In this document: positions 7,638 through 13,807 of the stretch, piece by piece
Numbering within the stretch: the stretch's first letter is position 1
Layout: every line of letters begins with the position of its first letter
Source: Flammeovirgaceae bacterium UBA5867
GTDB lineage: Bacteria; Bacteroidota; Bacteroidia; Cytophagales; Cyclobacteriaceae
Length of the DNA stretch: 14,313 nucleotides
NCBI GenBank assembly: GCA_002432545.1
Contig: DJFR01000150.1
Location: 15,017-29,329 of the forward strand
Reading direction: 5' to 3'
The notes under the pieces: model-generated
Told to the model about the DNA's origin: nothing
What the model saw: the letters and a program-made list of their open reading frames with translations, nothing else
The model's database searches: none
Translations under genes and position numbers: made by a program

Positions 7638-7684
7638 GGGGAGGGTTTATGTTTTTCTATAGTATATATTCTGCTACTGTATCA
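7601..7684. repeat. Copy C of the triplicated GMC-leader block
   Basis: Includes both the coding-derived half (7601-7637, matching 7409-7451) and the leader core (7643-7684, with GGGTTTATGTTTTTCTATAG then TATATATTCTGCTACTGTAT). It ends about 27 bases before the stop of the M1 peptidase gene. With copies A and B and the two palindromes it accounts for most of the 259-base gap between the two genes. Confidence 0.7.
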
Positions 7685-7710
7685 TAGAAGAGTTTACATA
7701 TCAGCGGGTA

Positions 7711-9300
7711 TTACTCGTAGATTACGCGTTTCAGGTAAAATACTTCGGGGTCAATAACCGGTGTTGTTGTGCTGGTTATAATCGTTCCTTCTTTATCCAG
7801 TGTTACACGCTTTGTTCCCGCATCAGTTTGTATGTCGATTGGAAACGCAATGTCAAAATTTAACGGTTGAATTTTGTATTTATTATCGGCTGTCTGTTTT
7901 ACGAGTATGTCCAATTTATTGGTGGTATACAGAAACAGATCAAAGTATGGTTTCAGGTTTTGTGCGGAAGCCTTGCTGAACAACTGCTCTACGTCATTCG
8001 TGCTCACCAGGTGATCGTAGGTATACTGCGGGTCGGTAGCGAGCTTCTTCAGAGTCGGAAAGAATATATCATCACCAATCACGTAGCGTATGGTGTGCAG
8101 GAAGAAGGCTCCCTTGCCATAAATGTCTCCGTGATACACTACATCAGTGTCCAGATCTTTCCCCTGTACAATTGCTTTTTGATTTTGTGTAGCACGCGCA
8201 GTTTGTTGCATGCGTTTTCTATAGGCAGCTTCACCATCCAGTTCGCGGGTATAGAGATGATCGCCATACGTACAGATGCCTTCCTGTATCCACATATCGG
8301 CCCAATCTATACCGGTAACTTTATTACCCCACCACTCGTGTCCAAGTTCGTGGTGTAGCAGCCAGTCGAAATCTTTACCACCTGCTTTTGCATACCTGAA
8401 TTTGTTTCCGTATGCGTTGAGCGACTGGTGTTCCATGCCGAGATGAGGCGTTTCGCAGATGGCAATCTTTTCCTTTACCCACGGGTATTCACCAAAGTAT
8501 TTCTCCTGCACACGTACGCTTTGTTCAAATACATCCAGCAAGTGTTTGGCGCGGTGCTTATGCTCTTCCAGTATATAGATCTGCAGGGGGACTTTGTTAC
8601 CGTTCACGGTAATATAGTCGCGCGAGACAATAACGTACTTCCCGATGTTAAAAAGTATACTATAATTGTTAATGGTATAGTTTGTCTTCCAGTGATACGT
8701 GCTTTTGTCTCCTTTCGTAGAAGCTTTCTTCAATAGGCCCGGCCCGGCTACATATAGTCCTTTTGGTACCGTGATGATCAGGTCCGCACCTTCGTTCGGT
8801 TCATCGCTGGGATGATCTTTACACGGATAGTATATCTTGGCGCCTTCGCTCTGGCAGGTAATGGCTACCCACGGATTGCCGAGTGAATCTTTCGCCCATT
8901 GAAAGCCGCCAATCCATGGAGCGCGTTCTGCTATACCGGGCTTGCCACCGTATGCGATCTTTACTTTGATCTTTCCGGCTGCTACAGGCGAAGCTGGCGT
9001 AATGCGAATCAGGTCATCAGCCTGCGCAAAGGGTTGTTCTTTTTTGTTTACCCATACTTTCTTTACAGTCAATAAATGCACAAGGTCGAACAACAGTACA
9101 TCAGTGGCTTTGGATGTGATCAGATCGATCTCGGTATAGCCATCAATACTTTGTTGTGCAGGATCAACATCCAATGCTACAGTATAGTGACGGATGTCCA
9201 TCAGGGCTTGCTCGGGTTTTAATACACCGCCTGATTTCAGGTTCTGGCCGTGCACGCTGCTGATGAAAAAGATTGAGACAATAAGAAGAATACTTCGCAT
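7711..9300 (-). CDS. Secreted M1 family metallopeptidase (aminopeptidase type)
   Basis: 529 residues. Residues 1-18 form a signal peptide (ILLIVSIFFISSVHG). An N-terminal beta saddle (about 30-235) is followed by the thermolysin-like catalytic domain. Zinc ligands are His317 and His321 in HELGHEWWG, plus Glu340 exactly 18 residues on; Glu318 is the general base. Tyr394 in IYGKG is the expected transition-state Tyr. The substrate N-terminus-binding motif, usually GxMEN, reads HLGMEHQ (287-292). The chain closes with a beta domain (about 465-529) and lacks the long C-terminal helical domain of larger M1 enzymes. It probably trims peptides in the periplasm or outside the cell. The ATG at 9300 has no Shine-Dalgarno. 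No clear terminator follows; the next gene in the same direction is the GMC oxidoreductase, 259 bases away. Confidence 0.9.
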   Translation of the reverse strand: MRSILLIVSIFFISSVHGQNLKSGGVLKPEQALMDIRHYTVALDVDPAQQSIDGYTEIDLITSKATDVLLFDLVHLLTVKKVWVNKKEQPFAQADDLIRITPASPVAAGKIKVKIAYGGKPGIAERAPWIGGFQWAKDSLGNPWVAITCQSEGAKIYYPCKDHPSDEPNEGADLIITVPKGLYVAGPGLLKKASTKGDKSTYHWKTNYTINNYSILFNIGKYVIVSRDYITVNGNKVPLQIYILEEHKHRAKHLLDVFEQSVRVQEKYFGEYPWVKEKIAICETPHLGMEHQSLNAYGNKFRYAKAGGKDFDWLLHHELGHEWWGNKVTGIDWADMWIQEGICTYGDHLYTRELDGEAAYRKRMQQTARATQNQKAIVQGKDLDTDVVYHGDIYGKGAFFLHTIRYVIGDDIFFPTLKKLATDPQYTYDHLVSTNDVEQLFSKASAQNLKPYFDLFLYTTNKLDILVKQTADNKYKIQPLNFDIAFPIDIQTDAGTKRVTLDKEGTIITSTTTPVIDPEVFYLKRVIYE

Positions 9301-9399
9301 AATAGTTTAGTTTTTTTCAAGATAAGGGTTTAGTGATGAATATAGAAAAGAGTCAGACAACTCTACATGGGAGGATTGAATGTGGGAGAATTGGTTATT

Positions 9400-9454
9400 A
9401 AGTAAGAAGTAAGAAGTAAGAAGTAAGAAGTAAGAAGTAAGAAGTAAGAAGTAA
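9400..9454. repeat. Perfect heptanucleotide tandem array (AAGTAAG)
   Basis: Seven exact copies of AAGTAAG in a row (9400-9448) plus six bases of an eighth. There is no substitution in the array, so it is either young or kept uniform by slippage. It lies 100 bases from the M1 start and 141 from the barrel gene start. Confidence 0.95.
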
Positions 9455-9472
9455 TATGAGTCCCAGGAAAAA

Positions 9473-9512
9473 ACTTTCCGACTTCCGGACTTCCGGACTT
9501 TTCCGACTCTTC
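9473..9512. repeat. Degenerate octanucleotide array (ACTTCCGG-like)
   Basis: Five 8-base units: ACTTTCCG, two exact ACTTCCGG, ACTTTTCC and GACTCTTC. It starts 18 bases after the heptamer array. The ends are diverged and only the centre is exact. Confidence 0.6.
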
Positions 9513-9594
9513 TCCCTCTGAAAAAAAATATTTAAAGCCCGTGGGGGTATTTGCAGAGTGCCTTGTCTTAAGGACGATTAAACACAAAACGGTT

Positions 9595-10251
9595 ATGAAA
9601 AAGAATCTTACGAGTATGACATTGTTGCTGCTGCTGATCGCTGGCTGGGCGCATGCGCAGGATGATATGCAAACAGTTTTTAAAAGCGGAGGACGTGTAA
9701 CGGGTTACGGTGCGCTTACCAATAAATTTACCAGTATACGCGGCAAGTATGCAAACATTTCAGGTGTATATGGCGGAGTATATTTGAACCAGCGTCTCTT
9801 TTTAGGTTTAGGTGGTGCGGCATCTACCAATAATATAGCGGTGCCTGCAGAATATAGTGCTATACCAGGTGCTGATCTCACGTATCAATATGGACAGTGT
9901 GGTTTGGTAACGGAATATGTATTGAATTCCAATAAAGTTTTTCACGTAACGTTCAGCCTCTTTTCAGGTGCAGGGTTTACGCTTCAATATGATCGCCATG
10001 ATTGGGACGACTGGGATGATTGGGATGATGATGACGATTTTGATGATTGGGACCGTGATGACTCGCACGATGAAAACTGGTTTACAGTAGTAGAGCCGGG
10101 TGTACAGGTAGAGGTAAATGTTTTCCGGTGGATGCGGTTCAGCCCGGGGGTAAGTTACCGTGCAGCGTTTGGTAGTGATGGCAAAGGTTTATCCGATAGT
10201 GACCTGAGCGATATATCCTACAACGTTACGTTGAAGTTTGGCAGGTTCTAA
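9595..10251 (+). CDS. Probable outer-membrane beta-barrel protein with Asp/Trp-rich loop
   Basis: 218 residues from the ATG at 9595, chosen because it directly begins a signal peptide (MKKNLTSMTLLLLLIAGWAH, cleavage near AQ-D). An in-frame GTG at 9541 would add 18 unlikely residues. The mature part has alternating polar and hydrophobic strands rich in Gly, Tyr and Phe (GVYGGVYL, LFLGLGGA, FHVTFSLFSGAGFTLQYD, GVQVEVNVF, SYNVTLKFGRF) and ends in Phe, all typical of small outer-membrane barrels. Between two strands, residues 133-162 form a loop with 17 Asp and 5 Trp in 30 positions. A metal-binding or surface role is possible but unproven. I do not recognise a named family. The gene stands alone and ends at a strong hairpin terminator. 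Confidence 0.7.
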   Translation: MKKNLTSMTLLLLLIAGWAHAQDDMQTVFKSGGRVTGYGALTNKFTSIRGKYANISGVYGGVYLNQRLFLGLGGAASTNNIAVPAEYSAIPGADLTYQYGQCGLVTEYVLNSNKVFHVTFSLFSGAGFTLQYDRHDWDDWDDWDDDDDFDDWDRDDSHDENWFTVVEPGVQVEVNVFRWMRFSPGVSYRAAFGSDGKGLSDSDLSDISYNVTLKFGRF

Positions 10252-10260
10252 ACGTCAGCG

Positions 10261-10301
10261 AAAAAGGTCGCGAATGTATATCCTTACTTCGCGACCTTTT
10301 T
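10261..10301. terminator. Strong bidirectional terminator
   Basis: A perfect 14-base-pair stem, AAAAAGGTCGCGAA at 10261-10274 paired with TTCGCGACCTTTTT at 10288-10301, closes a 13-base loop. T-runs follow the GC core on both strands. It lies 9 bases after the barrel stop. It also covers the final stop and the region just past the end of the small membrane protein gene on the minus strand, whose stop (10284-10286) is inside the loop. Confidence 0.9.
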
Positions 10302-10592
10302 CTGTTTATATATATAGCCATCAATTGGCTCGCCCTGCACTTCGCAGTTGTGTTTTATAGTCAACGCTACATTCTTACCGTTCTTTTGCAATTGCTTCTG
10401 GTGTTCTGCACGTCTTACCAGCATATAGAGTAAAATCATCAGTACAATGATCAATACATATACCAGGGCAATGATAGAGCGCTTCATTTTTATGTAACGC
10501 GAATGCCTTGCCATAAGCTTGTTATAGTTCCGGTGTCGTGCTATCTGCCCGGGACTAATCGTACGCCTCAATCGTATTTCATTCCTTGACAT
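10284..10592 (-). CDS. Small basic single-pass membrane protein, unrecognised
   Basis: 102 residues. Residues 1-38 are strongly basic (about 13 Arg, Lys or His against one Glu). Residues 39-59 form one very hydrophobic helix (IIALVYVLIIVLMILLYMLV). Residues 60-102 are short and polar with a single Cys83. The basic head predicts a cytoplasmic N-terminus. I do not recognise a family. The ATG at 10592 lies inside the last codons of the sigma factor gene (14-base overlap), which points to coupled translation. An internal ATG at 10487 could give a 67-residue form beginning MKRSII, with only a minimal head before the helix. The position after a sigma factor makes an anti-sigma or sigma-linked role tempting, but it has neither a FecR nor a zinc anti-sigma motif. 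Confidence 0.65.
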   Translation of the reverse strand: MSRNEIRLRRTISPGQIARHRNYNKLMARHSRYIKMKRSIIALVYVLIIVLMILLYMLVRRAEHQKQLQKNGKNVALTIKHNCEVQGEPIDGYIYKQKKVAK

Positions 10593-11145
10593 CGTACTTA
10601 ATGCGTATGTTAAAGTTTTTTCGTAATCGGTCTAATGCCCTGTAGGTGCGCATCTTTGCTCCACTCTCGGTAATATCGAGTATGAAAGCAATTTCCTTAA
10701 AATCTTTGTCCTCAAAAAAGCGCAGCTCCAATACTTGCAGCATATCGGTGGGTAATTCTTTGAAGTATCGCAGTAACTGTTCCAGAATCTCCTCGTCCCA
10801 GCCATCATTCGCCTGCTCGAACAGTTCGCGCACCCGTACTTCCTCTATGCTGAATACTTTATCGTTCTTCTTTTTGCGATAGTGCTTGTTTACTTCATTG
10901 CTGGCGATCTTGTATAGCCAGGCAGAGAAAGGTACACCGCGAAATTCGTACCGCCCTATATTTTTGAGCACACTTAAAAAAGTCTGCGAACAAAGATCGT
11001 CCGTCAGTTCTTCATCATCGGTTTGGCGGTAAATGAAGTTGAAAATGCGGTCAAAGTATTTTTCGTAAAGCTCTCCGAAAGCCTTAGGATTCCGCTTGGC
11101 CCGTTCCAGGATTGCGTACTCGTGTTGTATCTCGGCTTCTGTCAT
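10579..11145 (-). CDS. RNA polymerase sigma factor, sigma-70 family, ECF-like
   Basis: 188 residues from the ATG at 11145; a TTG three codons earlier is less likely. Region 2 spans about 23-92 (FGELYEKYFDRIFNFIYRQT, then DLCSQTFLSVLKNI and PFSAWLYKIASNEVNKHYRK), which binds core polymerase and the -10 element. Region 4 spans about 127-178 (LPTDMLQVLELRFFEDKDFK, then EIAFILDITESGAKMRTYRA), a helix-turn-helix for the -35 element. There is no region 1 or 3, as expected for the extracytoplasmic-function group. It would direct transcription of a special gene set, probably in response to an envelope signal. It overlaps the downstream small membrane protein gene by 14 bases. No recognisable anti-sigma factor of a known type lies next to it. 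Confidence 0.9.
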   Translation of the reverse strand: MTEAEIQHEYAILERAKRNPKAFGELYEKYFDRIFNFIYRQTDDEELTDDLCSQTFLSVLKNIGRYEFRGVPFSAWLYKIASNEVNKHYRKKKNDKVFSIEEVRVRELFEQANDGWDEEILEQLLRYFKELPTDMLQVLELRFFEDKDFKEIAFILDITESGAKMRTYRALDRLRKNFNIRIKYDVKE

Positions 11146-11221
11146 GCGCTGCAACTACAACACTATAATCCGAAGGAATAAACAAAGTCACAAGTTGTAG
11201 ACCATTTTAGTTATTGCTATA

Positions 11222-11256
11222 GCCGACCGTGCGTGTCCACACATGCAACGATCGGC
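11222..11256. terminator. Long imperfect hairpin after the permease gene
   Basis: GCCGACCGT (11222-11230) pairs with ACGATCGGC (11248-11256) with one mismatch, and an inner 6-base-pair helix (GCGTGT with ACATGC, one G-T pair) closes a CCAC loop. It lies 17 bases after the permease stop on the minus strand. The tail after it is not T-rich, so it may be a terminator of weak type or a protective 3' hairpin. Confidence 0.4.
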
Positions 11257-11272
11257 CATGAAAAGTATAACA

Positions 11273-13651
11273 CTACTCGCTGCGCAAGGTGTCCACCGGG
11301 TTAATGAGTGCAGCGCGAATCGCCTGAAAGCCGGCCGTGCCGAAAGCAATCACTATGGAAAGTAAAGCTGCGAGTACAAATGGCCATGCACTCAGGTCAG
11401 TACGATAGGCAAAATCATTCAGCCATTCCTGCATCAGCCAGTATGCCACGGGTATAGCAATAATAATCGCGATGATAACAAGCCTGGTGAAATCTTTGGT
11501 AATGAGCAGTACAATGCCGGTAGCCGTTGCACCCATAACTTTTCGAATGCCAATCTCTTTTGTTTTTTGTGCAGCCGAAAATGAGACAAGCCCGAACAAC
11601 CCCAGACAGGCAATTATAATGGTTAAGGTTGCAAATATAGTGCTCACCATGCTCATGCGCTCTTCGTTTGCATACATGGCGTTATATTCTTCGTCCAGGA
11701 AAGTATACTCAAACGGGCGGTGTGGTGTAACCGCAGCAGCGATTGATTTCAGTTTGGCAATATGCTCGTACGTATTACCCTCTTTCAGTTTAACAAATAT
11801 AGTCCTGAGCTGATACGATTCGGTAAAGAGTACAAGCGGTGTAATTTTTTGCTGTAGCGGAGCAAAATGGAAATCCTTTACGATACCGATAATTTCACCT
11901 TTACGATTATTCATATCGATAGTCGTACCAATCGCAGCCTCGTTGGTTAATCCGAGTTCTGTAATGGTAGATTCATTCAGTATAAAGGAGCATACAGTAT
12001 CTTTCTCCATGCGGATATAGTCGTTCTCGGTAAAATTGCGTCCGGCTATAATTTCCATGTTGAGTGCCGGTATAAAATCAGGATCTACAGCATTGGCTTT
12101 AACCATCATGCCTACCTGGTTGGAAGATCCCGGCAGCTTCAGTGTATAACTCCCGTTTATCTGCGTTGGCGATTCTATAGCCCGTCCCACCTGTGTGGCA
12201 ACACCGCTGCGCAGTATCTCAGCCTTCAGTGCGCTATATACTTTTTTAGTCTGTTGATCCATCGGTATAATCACAACCTTGTCTTTGCCATAGCCCAGCT
12301 TTTTATTCTGGATAAACGACAATTGATTGAGCACGACAATCGTACCGATAATAAGTATAATGGAAATACTAAACTGTGTTACCACCAGACTTTGCCGCAG
12401 CCATATACCCTTACCGGAAGTTTTAAAATTACCTTTCAGTACACGCACCGGTTTAAAGGCTGTAATGGCAAATGCCGGGTATGCGCCTGCGAGTATAGCA
12501 ATGATAACGGCTGCTCCGGCCGATGCCAGTATAAATTGCGGATGGAAGAGCAATGAAGAGTTGAATTGCTTACCTGTAATCTGGTTGAAGAGCGGTAAAT
12601 TGATCTGTGCTATAAAAAACGCGATCGCCAACGCAATAAACGTGATGATGACAGACTCGCTGATAAACTGTAAAAAGAGTTGTTTACGCAACGCACCCAC
12701 TACCTTACGAATGCCAACCTCCTTGGCGCGATCGGTAGCACGTGCTGTAGCAAGATTGATATAGTTGATGCAGGCTATGAATAATACCAGTAAAGCAATG
12801 GATCCAAATATATAGACGTATTGTATATCACTCGCCAGACCCGAGTGCAGGTATATATCTTTCATCTGGAAGAAATTATACGTTACATAATCGCCCGGGT
12901 TGGTCAGGTCAGATGCTACTTCTTTCTTTACAAGTGCATTCGTTTTGGTAATCAGTGCATCAACGTCAGTTTCGGGTGCAATTACTATATACGTTTCATA
13001 GTTGGCCGTCCACCAGATGGTTTCGCGTGAAGCAGGTAGTGATGAGAAGGAAGCAATAAAATCGAACTTCAATGTAGAGTTTGTCGGCACATCTTCTATT
13101 AACCCGGTAATCGTATACTCCGTATCGTTATTGACCTGTATGGTTTTGCCAATGATGTCTTCACTGTCAAAATATTTCTTTGCCATCGAGCGCGTTAGTA
13201 TAACGGAGTTGGGTTCCGTTAGTGCTCTATCCGGATTGCCTTTCAGCAGTGAAAAAGAAAATACCTGGAAGAAAGTGCTATCGGCATACGTGAAGCCGCG
13301 CTCCTGGAATAATTTATCATCGTGCCGAAGAATAAAAGCGTTGTATGCAGATGCATGATACAGGCGCACACCCGTCTCCACTTCTGCAAAGTTCTTTTGC
13401 ATGGCAGGCAGTAACGCTGTTGGTGACACAGGTGTTTTGGAGGTTTGACCGCCAAAGCTATATTCGAGGCAACCGCGGTAAATACGATCAGTCTTTTCGT
13501 GAAACTTGTCGTAACTTAGTTCGTGTTTGATCCACGTTACGAGCAGAATGCACGTAGCGAGGCCGACACTTAGCCCGAATACATTGATAACAGAATACGA
13601 CAAGTGTTTGCGCAGGCTTCGAAAAGCAATAAGGAAATAGTTTTTGATCAT
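11273..13651 (-). CDS. ABC transporter permease, dual MacB/FtsX type
   Basis: 792 residues, the normal length for this Bacteroidota family. Membrane helix 1 is at about 21-41, then a periplasmic MacB-type core (about 45-275), then three helices of the first FtsX domain (about 280-302, 328-352, 373-397). A second helix near 421-443 starts the repeat: a second periplasmic domain (about 450-660) and a second FtsX domain (about 667-790). The cytoplasmic coupling motif occurs twice, KEVGIRKVVGA (310-320) and KEIGIRKVMGA in the last 100 residues, confirming an internal duplication. These proteins work with a separate ATPase and are thought to export substrates or transmit force instead of moving solutes through a pore. 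No ATPase gene is adjacent. The only upstream neighbour is divergent. The stop is TAG at 11273. Confidence 0.92.
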   Translation of the reverse strand: MIKNYFLIAFRSLRKHLSYSVINVFGLSVGLATCILLVTWIKHELSYDKFHEKTDRIYRGCLEYSFGGQTSKTPVSPTALLPAMQKNFAEVETGVRLYHASAYNAFILRHDDKLFQERGFTYADSTFFQVFSFSLLKGNPDRALTEPNSVILTRSMAKKYFDSEDIIGKTIQVNNDTEYTITGLIEDVPTNSTLKFDFIASFSSLPASRETIWWTANYETYIVIAPETDVDALITKTNALVKKEVASDLTNPGDYVTYNFFQMKDIYLHSGLASDIQYVYIFGSIALLVLFIACINYINLATARATDRAKEVGIRKVVGALRKQLFLQFISESVIITFIALAIAFFIAQINLPLFNQITGKQFNSSLLFHPQFILASAGAAVIIAILAGAYPAFAITAFKPVRVLKGNFKTSGKGIWLRQSLVVTQFSISIILIIGTIVVLNQLSFIQNKKLGYGKDKVVIIPMDQQTKKVYSALKAEILRSGVATQVGRAIESPTQINGSYTLKLPGSSNQVGMMVKANAVDPDFIPALNMEIIAGRNFTENDYIRMEKDTVCSFILNESTITELGLTNEAAIGTTIDMNNRKGEIIGIVKDFHFAPLQQKITPLVLFTESYQLRTIFVKLKEGNTYEHIAKLKSIAAAVTPHRPFEYTFLDEEYNAMYANEERMSMVSTIFATLTIIIACLGLFGLVSFSAAQKTKEIGIRKVMGATATGIVLLITKDFTRLVIIAIIIAIPVAYWLMQEWLNDFAYRTDLSAWPFVLAALLSIVIAFGTAGFQAIRAALINPVDTLRSE

Positions 13652-13702
13652 AGATTCCGGGTTAATGAATATGAATAAGACTCAATTTTTAATGCCGGGG
13701 TT

Positions 13703-13714
13703 GCAAGCGCTTGC
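13703..13714. promoter_or_regulatory. LacI-family-like operator palindrome
   Basis: GCAAGCGCTTGC is a perfect 12-base palindrome with a central CpG, the layout of operators bound by LacI/GalR-family regulators. It lies in the 156-base gap between the divergent permease and propeller-sensor genes, 52 bases from the permease start. It is followed by GTTTTT and a repeated CGTTTTT motif (13715-13734), so a poor terminator-like structure is the alternative reading. Confidence 0.35.
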
Positions 13715-13807
13715 GTTTTTCGCTAACGTTTTTGCGAAGAAGTTAAATACCGAACAATGCGTGATAACAGTTTATTCCGGATGCTCGTTCTTTGTAAGAA
13801 TATTTGT

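Larger units (their letters stand above)
9301..9594. other. Divergent intergenic region with two tandem arrays
   Basis: This 294-base gap separates the minus-strand M1 gene from the plus-strand barrel gene, so it must hold both promoters. I could not find a convincing TTTG / TAnnTTTG pair for either. It contains a 7-base array (9400-9454), an 8-base array (9473-9512) and an A8 run followed by TATTTAAA (9522-9536). I see no RNA gene in it. Confidence 0.6.

Noticed and set aside
7409..7684. Possible insertion sequence remnant
   Set aside because: There is no transposase fragment, no target-site duplication and no terminal inverted repeats flanking the block. The copied part is the local gene start.
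9400..9512. Possible CRISPR array
   Set aside because: The units are 7 and 8 bases with no spacers, so there is no repeat-spacer pattern and no cas gene nearby.
9363..9587. A 74-codon minus-strand open frame with a repeated TSYFLLL segment
   Set aside because: The repeat is only the 7-base array read through its 21-base cycle. The remainder has no signal, domain or leader and spans the non-coding gap.
11158..11186. Minus-strand TTTG, 17 bases, TAGTGTTG as a promoter of the sigma factor
   Set aside because: The spacing is short, the -7 box has a mismatch, and the predicted start would leave only about five bases before the ATG at 11145. Too weak to list as a feature.
11155..11200. Inverted repeat CTACAAC / GTTGTAG flanking the region upstream of the sigma factor
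   Set aside because: Only seven bases per arm with a 32-base gap, expected by chance in a region of this size.
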